Shown here: positions 1 through 7,194 of the stretch, one piece after another
Position numbering within the stretch: position 1 is the first letter of the stretch
How the letters are laid out: each line of letters starts with the position of its first letter
Assembly: GCF_001570405.1 (NCBI RefSeq)
Contig: NZ_BBYM01000007.1
Span: 62,001 to 126,000 of the forward strand
DNA from: Microtetraspora niveoalba
Lineage (GTDB): Bacteria; Actinomycetota; Actinomycetes; Streptosporangiales; Streptosporangiaceae
DNA length: 64,000 bases
Direction of reading: 5' to 3'
The notes under the pieces: model-generated
Seen by the model: the letters and a program-made list of their open reading frames with translations, nothing else
The model's database searches: none
Told to the model about the DNA's origin: nothing
Position numbers and translations under genes: made by a program

Positions 1-441
1 GGCGACCGTCACGTCCGCGCCCGAGTCGATGTGCTGCTCGACCATCTGCCGGGGGTCCATGCGGTAGATGTGGTCGGCGCCGAAGACGATGCAGTGGTCC
101 GGCAACTCGTCGTAGATCAGGTTGAGGTTCTGGAACAGCGCGTCCGCCGAGCCGGCGAACCAGCGGGGGCCGAGCCGCTGCTGGGCCGGCACGGGCGTCA
201 CGTAGTTGCCGAGCATCGCCGACAACCGCCAGGTCCGCGAGATGTGCCGGTCCAGGCTGTGGTTCTTGTACTGCGTCAGCACAACGATCTGCAGGTAATG
301 CGCGTTGGCCAGGTTCGACAACACGAAGTCGACGAGCCGGTATATCCCCCCGAACGGCACGGCGGGCTTGGCGCGGTCCGCCGTCAGCGGCATCAGCCGC
401 TTTCCCTCACCGCCGGCGAGCACGATCGCGAGGACCTTCAT
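1..441 (-). CDS. glgC: Glucose-1-phosphate adenylyltransferase, N-terminal part
   Basis: Makes ADP-glucose from glucose-1-phosphate and ATP, the activated donor for glycogen or maltose-1-phosphate synthesis. Only the first 147 residues are in the window; the gene runs off the left edge. The N-terminus carries the nucleotidyltransferase signature ([13 protein letters not shown], then [10 protein letters not shown] and [10 protein letters not shown]), followed by [13 protein letters not shown] and the [10 protein letters not shown] segment near residue 120, all typical of bacterial GlgC. ATG start at 441. It is divergent from glgA, with about 180 bp between the starts that must hold both promoters, the usual actinobacterial arrangement. 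Confidence 0.95.
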   Translation of the reverse strand, partial: MKVLAIVLAGGEGKRLMPLTADRAKPAVPFGGIYRLVDFVLSNLANAHYLQIVVLTQYKNHSLDRHISRTWRLSAMLGNYVTPVPAQQRLGPRWFAGSADALFQNLNLIYDELPDHCIVFGADHIYRMDPRQMVEQHIDSGADVTVA

Positions 442-624
442 AGCCACGACCCTAACCCGCCAAAGCTCGTATAAAACACCGCGATTGCCGACGAGAAATG
501 CGAAACCACCGCGGAATCCGATGCAGTGCCGGGGGACCCCGCGACGCCGTGCGGCGCCGTCCGGGTGGCGGGCGGGCGGCAGGCGGCGGGACGCGACCCG
601 GCGCGCACGACCTAAGCTCCTGCC

Positions 625-1812
625 ATGCGCGTCGATCTGCTCAGCCGGGAGTACCCGCCCGAGGTGTACGGCGGTGCCGGCGTCCACGTGGAGTACCTCG
701 CCCGCGAGCTGCGGCGGCTCGCCGACGTCCGGGTCCGGTGCTTCGGCGCGCCGCGCGAGGAGACCGGCGTGGCGGCCTACCGGGTGCCGGGCGGCCTGGA
801 GACCGCCAACCCGGCGCTCCAGGTGCTCGGGGTCGATCTGGAGATGGCCGCCGCCTGCGCCGGAGCGGACGTGGTGCACAGCCACACCTGGTACGCCAAC
901 TTCGCCGGACAGGTCGCCAAGACGCTCTACGGCACGCCGCACGTCGTGACCACGCACAGCCTGGAACCGCTCCGCCCGTGGAAGGCCGAGCAGCTCGGCG
1001 GCGGGTACGCCCTGTCGTCCTGGGCCGAGCGGACCGCCCTGGCCTCGGCCGACGCCGTCATCGCCGTGTCCGAGGGCATGCGCCGCGACGTTCTCACTGC
1101 GTATCCCGAAATATCGCCCGACCGGGTGCGGGTGATCCACAACGGCATCGACACCGCCGAATACGCGCCCTCACCCGGCGCCGAGGCGCTGGTCCGGCAC
1201 GGCATCGACCCGCGGCGGCCGTACGTCGTCTTCGTCGGGCGGATCACCCGGCAGAAGGGCCTGGTCCACCTCCTGCGCGCGGCCCGGTCCTTCGACCCGG
1301 GCGCCCAGATCGTGCTCTGCGCCGGGGCGCCGGACACCCCCGAGATCGCCGAGGAGGTCACCACCCTGGTCTCCGAGCTGGCCGCGACCAGGAAGGGCGT
1401 CGTCTGGATCTCCGAGATGCTGCCCCGGCCCGAGGTGATCCAGATCCTCACGCACGCCGCCGTCTTCGTGTGCCCCTCGGTCTACGAGCCCATGGGCATC
1501 GTCAACCTGGAGGCGATGGCGTGCGAGACGGCCGTCGTGGCCACCGCCACCGGCGGGATCCCCGAGGTCGTGGACGACGGCGTCACCGGCCTGCTCGTCC
1601 CCCTCGACCAGGGGCCGGACGGCGAGCCTCATGACCCCGGCGCGTTCGCCGCCGCGATCGCCGAGCGGGTCGGCGCCCTGCTCGCCGACCCGGACCGCGC
1701 CGCCGCCATGGGCGCGGCCGGCCGGAGCAGGGCCGTCGAGCGCTTCTCCTGGCGCAGCATCGCCGAACGGACCCACCGCCTCTACACGACGCTCGCGGAC
1801 GCCCGCACGTGA
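625..1812 (+). CDS. glgA: Glycogen synthase / maltose-1-phosphate synthase (GlgA/GlgM type)
   Basis: A 395-residue glycosyltransferase of the short actinobacterial GlgA family. Family members transfer glucose from ADP-glucose to glycogen or, as mycobacterial GlgM, to glucose-1-phosphate to give maltose-1-phosphate; which of the two applies cannot be read from sequence. Visible marks: the N-terminal [20 protein letters not shown] donor-site region, [14 protein letters not shown] near residue 110, VIHNGID then [10 protein letters not shown] in the middle, and the C-terminal [18 protein letters not shown] nucleotide-sugar motif with its Glu. It is divergent from glgC. The next gene starts 55 bp downstream with its own ribosome site. 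Confidence 0.93.
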   Translation: MRVDLLSREYPPEVYGGAGVHVEYLARELRRLADVRVRCFGAPREETGVAAYRVPGGLETANPALQVLGVDLEMAAACAGADVVHSHTWYANFAGQVAKTLYGTPHVVTTHSLEPLRPWKAEQLGGGYALSSWAERTALASADAVIAVSEGMRRDVLTAYPEISPDRVRVIHNGIDTAEYAPSPGAEALVRHGIDPRRPYVVFVGRITRQKGLVHLLRAARSFDPGAQIVLCAGAPDTPEIAEEVTTLVSELAATRKGVVWISEMLPRPEVIQILTHAAVFVCPSVYEPMGIVNLEAMACETAVVATATGGIPEVVDDGVTGLLVPLDQGPDGEPHDPGAFAAAIAERVGALLADPDRAAAMGAAGRSRAVERFSWRSIAERTHRLYTTLADART

Positions 1813-1867
1813 ACGGCGGGCAGACCCCTTCCGGGCGCCCGCCCGTTCCCCACGGACAAGGAGACAC

Positions 1868-2578
1868 ATGATCGCGATCGACCGGGTCCGCATGGCCTTC
1901 ACCGACCGCCACGGCGGCGTCAGCGTCGAGCCGTACGGCACCCGCAACCTCGGCGGCGCGGTGGGCGACGACCCCGCCGCCGTCGTGAAGAACCGGGCCG
2001 CCACCGCGGCGGGGTTCGGCCTGGACGAGGTCGTCTTCATGCGCCAGGTCCACGGCGCGGACGTCGCCTACGTCACCGCCCCCTTCGGCGACGACCCGCC
2101 CGGCCTGGACGCCGTGTACACCGACCGGCCGGGCCTCGGGATCGCGGTCCTGGTCGCCGACTGCGCACCCGTCCTGGTCGCCGACCCCGTCGCGGGCGTC
2201 GTCGGGGGAGCGCACTCGGGCCGCCCCGGGACCGAGGCCGGAGTGGTCCCCGCGCTCGTCGAGGCCATGGCCGCGCGCGGCGCGGCCCCGGAGCGGATGG
2301 TCGCGCTCGTCGGCCCCGCCGCCTGCGGCCTCTGCTACGAGGTGCCGGCCGACCTGCGCGACCGCGTCGCGGCGCGGGTCCCGGAGACCCGGTCCGCCAC
2401 CCGGCTCGGCACACCCGCCCTCGACATCCGCGCGGGCATCGCCGCGCAGCTCACGCGCGCCGGGGTGGCCGACATCAGGCACGACGACCGCTGCACGATC
2501 GAGACGCCCGACCTGTACTCCTATCGCCGGGACCGGAACACCGGCAGGTTCGCCGGATATATCTGGCTCACCCGATAG
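1868..2578 (+). CDS. pgeF: PgeF/YfiH family multicopper-oxidase-like (LACC1) protein
   Basis: 236 residues of the YfiH/YlmD/LACC1 family, reported in other bacteria as a peptidoglycan-editing or purine-nucleoside-acting zinc enzyme. Family features: FTDRHGGVS at the start, MRQVHGADV, VADCAPVLV (metal-ligand Cys), GAHSGRPG (ligand His), GPAACGLCYEVP and the C-terminal YSYRRDRNTGR. The usual HAGWRG loop reads HSGRPG here, a variant I recall from some actinomycete members. ATG at 1868 was chosen because AAGGAG lies at 1858-1863; an in-frame upstream extension would overlap glgA. In many actinobacteria this gene sits beside ftsZ, so its place next to glgA is atypical. Confidence 0.85.
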   Translation: MIAIDRVRMAFTDRHGGVSVEPYGTRNLGGAVGDDPAAVVKNRAATAAGFGLDEVVFMRQVHGADVAYVTAPFGDDPPGLDAVYTDRPGLGIAVLVADCAPVLVADPVAGVVGGAHSGRPGTEAGVVPALVEAMAARGAAPERMVALVGPAACGLCYEVPADLRDRVAARVPETRSATRLGTPALDIRAGIAAQLTRAGVADIRHDDRCTIETPDLYSYRRDRNTGRFAGYIWLTR

Positions 2579-2689
2579 GGGCGCTCAAGACGCGCGCCCC
2601 CGTGGGCGCCGGCGAGTGTGACCGGCGCGGCGACCGTGACCGACCGGCGCGGCGACCGTTACGGATCGGCGCCGTGGCCGGCCGCGGCC

Positions 2690-3370
2690 TCAGCGCCGGG
2701 TGAGCCGGCAGGCGTCCTCCCACCGGAGCGGATCGACCGGCGGCTCGTGACGGATCAGCTCGGCGCAGTCGCCGATCGCGTCCGTCAGCAGCTTCCTGAG
2801 CATCGCGTCCGGATCGGCGACGCACGCCTCCGAGATCCCCCGGACGGCGAGCTGGACCGTGTTCGGCGCCGCGTACCTGCGGAACCCCTTGGCGGAGACC
2901 CGGACGCCGCGCCGGAACCTGTAGGCCCACCGGGCCGCGTCCGGGACCTTCGCCAGCGTGCGCGCGCTCTCCTCGCCGACACTGCCCTGCGGCCGCCCGT
3001 CGAGGGTGGCCAGCACGTGCTCGGCGGAGAGCACGGACACCGCCAGCGCGAGCTGGCGCTCGTGCGAGACCACCGGCAGCGCCGAGGTCGCGCACCGGAG
3101 CGCGATGCGGGCGTCGATGCGCGGGTCGTCGCCGGTGAGCCCGATCACGGACGGGATCAGCGGGGCCAGCAGCGGCCGCGCCGCGTCCGTCGTGTGGTCG
3201 TTGACCAGGCGCGCCAGGCCGGCCAGCAGCGGATGCGTGCAGGCCGGATGGTCGCTCCAGCGCTCCCCGGCCAGGAAGGACGCCAGCTCCATGAAGCACG
3301 CGCCCTTGCTGGGGTTGCGATGCTTGCCGCGTGACAGCAGCGGCATTGCCGTGGGCATCTGATCGTGCAC
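2690..3370 (-). CDS. Conserved actinobacterial protein of unknown function
   Basis: 226 residues, mostly helical and without membrane segments or a signal peptide. I do not recognise a named domain, although the opening MELASFLAGERWSDHP (from residue 27) and the central AYRFRRGVRVSAKGFRRYA look like a conserved actinobacterial family. GTG start at 3370 is supported by GGGAG six bases upstream; an internal ATG at residue 27 is the alternative and would fit the conserved block better. It converges with pgeF and is followed leftward by 110 bp of non-coding DNA. Function unknown. Confidence 0.7.
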   Translation of the reverse strand: MHDQMPTAMPLLSRGKHRNPSKGACFMELASFLAGERWSDHPACTHPLLAGLARLVNDHTTDAARPLLAPLIPSVIGLTGDDPRIDARIALRCATSALPVVSHERQLALAVSVLSAEHVLATLDGRPQGSVGEESARTLAKVPDAARWAYRFRRGVRVSAKGFRRYAAPNTVQLAVRGISEACVADPDAMLRKLLTDAIGDCAELIRHEPPVDPLRWEDACRLTRR

Positions 3371-3601
3371 GAGAAACTCCCACCCGAATCGCCCAACATG
3401 TCGCTTTCCAGTGTGCGCTCAGGTGGCGTCATTGAGAAGAACCGGCCCCCGGGGGTCCCCGTCCACGGACGCGGAAAGCGCCGATTTCACGGGTATCGCG
3501 GCGGATCCGCTTTCGCATTGGCAAAGTCGCGTTTCGAGGAAGCTGCCCGCCCGAACGCCCACGCGGCCGGGGGTTTCGCAGGGCCGCGCGTCACCGAGAC
3601 G

Positions 3602-3644
3602 GGTAATCGGCCTCAACGGAGCCTTTTGCCTGTAATAGGTGACC
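3602..3644 (+). repeat. Upstream box 1, copy A
   Basis: 43-bp element beginning GGTAATC and ending GGTGACC, with TTTGCC in the middle. It matches 4641-4683 over the same 43 bp (32 identical positions by eye). It lies 446 bp before the first secreted gene. Possible promoter or activator site; function inferred only from conservation. Confidence 0.6.
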
Positions 3645-3884
3645 ACCGTGATTTGCGCCCTTTAGCGTGAAGCGAGGGAGTACCCGATAAATGCCGCCCG
3701 TGCCTCGGGCACGGATCCGGACGGACACGCCGCGACGCGCGTGAAGGCCGGAGCGAGCCTCCGGCCGACCGTCCCGCCCTCGTCGAGAGATCCGAGCGCG
3801 CGAGGAGCTCTCGGCGAGTTGGACGACAACGCGGCGAGCACCGCCGGGCCGTGCGCGGCTAGGGCGCATTTTCCGGGGACGACC

Positions 3885-3937
3885 AGGTCACACGCCGTTT
3901 CGGCGCCTTCCCGGGAAGCCGATTCGACTGCTCCGTC
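3885..3937 (+). repeat. Upstream box 2 (conserved hairpin), copy A
   Basis: About 53 bp, close to 90 percent identical to 4714-4766. It begins AGGTC, contains the small hairpin CGCCG-TTT-CGGCG and continues through CCCGGGA, CCGATTCGAC and GCTCCGTC. It ends 110 bp before the start codon, so it is either core promoter/operator DNA or a structured part of the 5' leader. Confidence 0.65.
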
Positions 3938-4047
3938 GATCCGCGAGTGCCACCGGCCCAGCCGACCCGTTCGGCGGGCCAGGCAACACCTGCGAACACG
4001 CCCCGCCCCTGAGCCGGGCGTGAACCTCACCACACGGAGTGATTCTC

Positions 4048-4401
4048 ATGCTCAGACAAGTCCTCGCAACCGGCGCGCTCGTCGCCTCCGCCTTCGTCGT
4101 CCCGCTGGCCATGCAGGCCCAGCCCGCCAACGCCGGCGTCACCCCCTGCTCCACCGGCACGGACAGCTCGTCGTCCTCCACCAGCACGACGACGTCGTCC
4201 TCGGCCGCCTGCCACTGGCGGCGCGGCTGCAAGATCTGCCATGGCGAGGTCGTCTACTGCAAGCACCGCCGCTACCACCACCCGCGCCATCCCGGTAACG
4301 AGAACTTCAACGAGAACCGGAACGAGAACCTCAACCGGAACGAGAACATCAACCGGAACGAGAACATCAACCGGAACACCAACATCAACCGGAACGGCTG
4401 A
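4048..4401 (+). CDS. Small secreted four-Cys protein with alternating Asn tail (paralog A)
   Basis: 117 residues. Sec signal peptide ending around QPANA (residue 29), a Ser/Thr-rich linker (about 37-52), then a module C-x5-C-x2-C-x6-C containing CHWRRGCKIC, a basic His-rich patch (HRRYHHPRHP), and from about residue 83 a tail where every second residue is Asn (NENFNENRNENLNRNENI and so on, over about 33 residues). In a beta strand such a tail would show one pure Asn face, as in amyloid-like polar zippers; that is inference. ATG at 4048 is preceded by GGAG (4036-4039); a GTG nine bases earlier overlaps that site. Paralog B follows. Extracellular, no recognised family. Confidence 0.85.
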   Translation: MLRQVLATGALVASAFVVPLAMQAQPANAGVTPCSTGTDSSSSSTSTTTSSSAACHWRRGCKICHGEVVYCKHRRYHHPRHPGNENFNENRNENLNRNENINRNENINRNTNINRNG

Positions 4402-4416
4402 CGCCCACCGGTAGAA

Positions 4417-4453
4417 GCGGCCGCCCCGTGAGCGCACCTCACGGGGCGGCCGC
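4417..4453. terminator. Strong hairpin terminator after paralog A
   Basis: Perfect 16-bp stem (GCGGCCGCCCCGTGAG and its complement) with a 5-base loop, 16 bp after the stop codon. No T tract follows, as is common in actinomycetes. Confidence 0.8.
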
Positions 4454-4640
4454 CCCATGGCGTGCCCACGACGGCGGGGACGGCCTCTCCGGCCTCCAGC
4501 GGCCTCTCCGGCCCGCGGGGCCGCTTCGCCGTGCCGACCGACGTCCCCGCGCGGCATCTGAGCGTAGGAGCGCCGCTACGGCCTGACATCTGGTTGTTCG
4601 CCGCGTTCGCTGAACGGTTTCACAGTCCATCCGAACAGAC

Positions 4641-4683
4641 GGTAATCCGCCCCGTCCGAGCCCTTTGCCACTTACGGGTGACC
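4641..4683 (+). repeat. Upstream box 1, copy B
   Basis: Second copy of the 43-bp element (see 3602-3644), 203 bp before the start of paralog B. GGTAATC, TTTGCC and GGTGACC blocks are kept at the same internal spacing. Confidence 0.6.
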
Positions 4684-4713
4684 CCCCGCGAGGGGCGTCC
4701 CTACCGTTGGGAT

Positions 4714-4766
4714 AGGTCGACACGCCGTTTCGGCGTCATCCCGGGAGACCGATTCGACGCTCCGTC
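4714..4766 (+). repeat. Upstream box 2 (conserved hairpin), copy B
   Basis: Second copy of the hairpin element (see 3885-3937). Here the hairpin extends to six pairs, ACGCCG-TTT-CGGCGT. It ends 119 bp before the start codon of paralog B, nearly the same distance as in copy A. Confidence 0.65.
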
Positions 4767-4885
4767 AGTCACCACGCGCCCGTGGCAGGCCGCATCACCG
4801 GCAGGCTCAGCGGGTCACGGAGGTCCGGCCCTTGCCATGAGGGGCGCGCGATCACCAGCCAGAAGACACCAACGGAGTGATTCTC

Positions 4886-5203
4886 ATGCTCAAGAACGCA
4901 ATCGCCACCGGCGCGCTGGTGGCCTCCGCCCTCGTCATCCCCGTCACCTTCTCGGCGCTTCCCGCGAACGCGGCCGCGGCGTCCCAGGGGGTGGGCTCCG
5001 AATCGACGACCACGAACGCCGCCGACTGCTGGTGGCGGGAGGGCTGCAAGTACTGCAAGCAGCACGGGGAGACGCGCCGCGTCACCTGCGAGCGCAGCCG
5101 CCGCGGCCACGAGAGTCGCGAGCACTGGGAGAGCCGCGACCACCGCGGCCACGAGTACCGGAACCACGAGTACCGGAACCACGAGCAGTACCGTCGCCAC
5201 TAG
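4886..5203 (+). CDS. Small secreted four-Cys protein with His-rich tail (paralog B)
   Basis: 105 residues. The signal peptide (MLKNAIATGALVASALVIP to about PANA) is nearly the same as that of paralog A, and the leader ACGGAGTGATTCTCATGCTC is shared almost base for base. The cysteine module is C-x5-C-x2-C-x10-C, containing DCWWREGCKYC, so W-R-x-G-C-K-x-C is common to both proteins. The tail differs: HESREHWESRDH followed by repeats of HEYRN, giving a His/Arg/Glu-rich low-complexity end that might bind metal. ATG at 4886 follows GGAG by eight bases. Extracellular; no recognised family. Confidence 0.85.
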   Translation: MLKNAIATGALVASALVIPVTFSALPANAAAASQGVGSESTTTNAADCWWREGCKYCKQHGETRRVTCERSRRGHESREHWESRDHRGHEYRNHEYRNHEQYRRH

Positions 5204-5271
5204 CGGGGCGAGGGGCGCTTCCTAGGGCCGCCCCACGCTGAGAAAGGCCCGGCGAGCCGGGCCGGACACCG

Positions 5272-5305
5272 CCGTCGCCTCGCGGGGGAACCCGCGGGGC
5301 GACGG
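5272..5305. terminator. Bidirectional terminator
   Basis: Nested stem CCGTCGCC...GGCGACGG enclosing CGCGGG-GGAA-CCCGCG, between the convergent paralog B and the DUF5302 gene. A further stem GGCCCGGC/GCCGGGCC lies at 5246-5263. Confidence 0.75.
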
Positions 5306-5330
5306 TGCTCCGGACGGCGGCGCGGCCCGA

Positions 5331-5528
5331 TCAGCCGCCGCTCTTGCGGCGGAAGGTGCGCCGGCCGCCGGCCGGGCCGTGGGCGGCGTGGACCTTCGAC
5401 GGGTCCTTGCCGGTGCCCGAGGCGTTCCGCTCGGCCTGCGCGCGCTTCTTGCGCTCCAGGGCCTCGCGGAACTTCCGCTTCATCTCGTCGTCTTCCGGCG
5501 CGTCGTGCTCCGGTTCGGCGGCAGCCAT
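5331..5528 (-). CDS. DUF5302 family protein
   Basis: 65 residues, highly charged, with the family layout [18 protein letters not shown], then [13 protein letters not shown] and a C-terminal [13 protein letters not shown]5302 proteins are small, conserved across actinobacteria and uncharacterised; the basic C-terminus suggests nucleic-acid or ribosome contact, which is only inference. ATG start at 5528. It lies between the secreted paralogs (convergent) and two tRNA genes on the same strand 150 bp upstream. Confidence 0.85.
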   Translation of the reverse strand: MAAAEPEHDAPEDDEMKRKFREALERKKRAQAERNASGTGKDPSKVHAAHGPAGGRRTFRRKSGG

Positions 5529-5673
5529 GCGGACCTCCTGCAGGGTGCATGCGCGCGGTTCCAGGACCGGCGCGGTACACGCTCACCCTACCGCCACACA
5601 GGTTCTCTTGATCCGCGCGGAACAGGGCGCGAAGGAACACGGACGGCCTGGCCCACCGGCCGGATCGTTTCAG

Positions 5674-5744
5674 AGGTGGAGACGGGATTTGAACCCGTGT
5701 GGACGGCTTTGCAGGCCGCTGCCTCGCCTCTCGGCCACTCCACC
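5674..5744 (-). tRNA. tRNA-Cys (GCA), copy 1
   Basis: 71 nt. Acceptor GGTGGAG pairs with CTCCACC, the T-arm is GGGTTCAAATCCC, the anticodon loop reads CTGCAAA (GCA), and the discriminator base is U as expected for Cys. CCA is not encoded. The last anticodon-stem pair is G-U, whereas copy 2 at 38064 has G-C there. Confidence 0.95.
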
Positions 5745-5773
5745 GAGGGAGGCCCGTACGGAAGACCTCTCAG

Positions 5774-5845
5774 AGCGGAAGACGGGATTCGAACCCGCGA
5801 CCCTCACCTTGGCAAGGTGATGCTCTACCACTGAGCCACTTCCGC
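5774..5845 (-). tRNA. tRNA-Gly (GCC), copy 1
   Basis: 72 nt. Acceptor GCGGAAG pairs with CTTCCGC, anticodon GCC sits in the loop TTGCCAA, the T-arm is GGGTTCGAATCCC, and the discriminator base is U. It lies 29 bp from tRNA-Cys on the same strand and is probably cotranscribed with it. Confidence 0.95.
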
Positions 5846-6009
5846 GTCCGCCTGACGGCGTCGCCGTAACTGTACCGGGTTTCCGGCTCCGATGCGTACT
5901 CTCGCGACAGGCGTCGTTCACGGCCGTGTTCCCGCCGGTTCGCCGCGGGTCTCCCGGCCCGGCCCCGATGCCGTACGTTCCACACCCGGCCGACGGCGAG
6001 AATGAACGC

Positions 6010-7122
6010 ATGAAAATCGGGACGTTCGAGGTGTGGCCCCCCGTGGTGCTCGCGCCGATGGCGGGGATCACCAACATCGGCTTCCGCACGCTCTGCCGCG
6101 AGCAGGGCGGGGGCCTGTTCGTCTCCGAGATGATCACCTCCCGGGCGCTGGTCGAGCGGGTGCCGCTGACGTTCCAGATGATCCGCTTCGGTCCGGAGGA
6201 GCGCCCGCGCAGCATCCAGCTCTACGGCGTGGACCCGGCCATCGTCGGCAAGGCGGCGCGCATGGTGGCCGAGGAGGACCTGGCCGACCACATCGACCTG
6301 AACTTCGGGTGTCCCGTCCCCAAGGTGACCAGGCGCGGCGGCGGGTCGGCGCTGCCGTACAAGCGGAACCTGCTGCGGGCCATCCTGAGGGAGGCGGTGG
6401 CGAACGCCGGCCCGCTGCCGGTGACGATCAAGATGCGCAAGGGCATCGACGACGACCACCTGACCTACCTCGACGCGGGCCGGATCGCCGCGGAGGAGGG
6501 GGTCGCCGCGGTCGCCCTCCACGCGCGCACGGCAAAGCAGCACTACGGCGGCACCGCCGACTGGGACGCCGTCAAGCGGCTCAAGGACGCGGTGCCGGAG
6601 ATCCCCGTGCTGGGCAACGGCGACATCTGGACGGCCGACGACGCGCTGCGCATGGTCGCCGAGACCGGTTGCGACGGCGTCGTGGTCGGCCGCGGCTGCC
6701 TGGGCCGGCCCTGGCTGTTCCGCGACCTGGACCTCGCCTTCGGCGGGTCGCCCGAGCGCACCCGGCCGACCCTCGGCGAGGTCGCGGCCACGATGGTGCG
6801 CCACGCCGAGCTGCTGTGCGAGGTCATCGGCAGCGAGCCGCACGGGCTGGCCGACTTCCGCAAGCACGTGGGCTGGTACCTCAAGGGCTTCGTGGTCGGC
6901 GCCGAGACGCGGCGCGCGCTCACCACCGTCTCCAGCCTCGCCGAAATGCGCGAGCGCGCCGCCGAGCTGGACCGGGACCAGCCGTGGCCGGCCGAGGCGG
7001 ACGGCCCGCGCGGCAAGAGCGGCGAGCGGGCCAAGGTCATGCTGCCGCACGGCTGGCTCGACGACCCCGACGACATGACCGTCCCCGGCGCGGACGCCGA
7101 GGACGCCACCTCCGGCGGCTGA
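6010..7122 (+). CDS. dusB: tRNA-dihydrouridine synthase (DusB-like)
   Basis: 370 residues. FMN enzyme that reduces uridine to dihydrouridine in the tRNA D-loop. Visible: LAPMAGITNIGFRTLCRE at the N-terminus, IQLYGVDP, the catalytic-Cys segment DLNFGCPVPKV (Cys about residue 101), KMRKGIDDDH, ALHARTAKQHYGG for phosphate binding, VLGNGDIW and VVVGRGCLGRPWLF. ATG at 6010 puts the family N-terminus at residue 1; upstream in-frame codons look non-coding. It is divergent from the tRNA-Gly/tRNA-Cys pair, a fitting though probably coincidental neighbour. Confidence 0.93.
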   Translation: MKIGTFEVWPPVVLAPMAGITNIGFRTLCREQGGGLFVSEMITSRALVERVPLTFQMIRFGPEERPRSIQLYGVDPAIVGKAARMVAEEDLADHIDLNFGCPVPKVTRRGGGSALPYKRNLLRAILREAVANAGPLPVTIKMRKGIDDDHLTYLDAGRIAAEEGVAAVALHARTAKQHYGGTADWDAVKRLKDAVPEIPVLGNGDIWTADDALRMVAETGCDGVVVGRGCLGRPWLFRDLDLAFGGSPERTRPTLGEVAATMVRHAELLCEVIGSEPHGLADFRKHVGWYLKGFVVGAETRRALTTVSSLAEMRERAAELDRDQPWPAEADGPRGKSGERAKVMLPHGWLDDPDDMTVPGADAEDATSGG

Positions 7123-7152
7123 CCCGCGCCCTCCGGCCGGCACCCTCCGGTC

Positions 7153-7168
7153 AGCGCCTTCCGGCGCT
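7153..7168. terminator. Hairpin between convergent dus and helicase genes
   Basis: AGCGCC-TTCC-GGCGCT, nested inside a larger pairing of CCGGCCGGC (about 7133-7141) with GCCGGCCGG (about 7178-7188). Confidence 0.55.
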
Positions 7169-7194
7169 CTGGGAGGGCGCCGGCCGGGGAGCGG

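Larger units (their letters stand above)
3371..4047. other. 677-bp intergenic region upstream of the secreted pair
   Basis: No credible gene. It contains two boxes repeated upstream of the second secreted gene: box 1 at 3602-3644 and box 2 at 3885-3937. Their partners lie at 4641-4683 and 4714-4766. Between the boxes here are about 240 bp, against 30 bp in the second copy, so this copy carries an extra roughly 210-bp segment. The left end also has to hold the promoter of the leftward gene that starts at 3370. Confidence 0.7.
4402..4885. other. 484-bp intergenic region between the secreted paralogs
   Basis: Holds the terminator of paralog A (4417-4453) and the second copies of box 1 (4641-4683) and box 2 (4714-4766) ahead of paralog B. 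No other gene seen. The paralogs therefore look separately transcribed from related promoters and not as one operon. Confidence 0.7.

Noticed and set aside
3885-3937. Box 2 as a cobalamin or c-di-AMP riboswitch
   Set aside because: Some resemblance of GGGAAGCCG to a B12-box fragment, but the conserved core segments of either class are absent, and the downstream genes do not fit.
4048-5203. Secreted pair as lanthipeptide precursors (Ser/Thr clusters plus Cys)
   Set aside because: They have Sec signal peptides and no lanthionine synthetase or leader-type peptide is nearby; disulfide-bonded secreted proteins are simpler.
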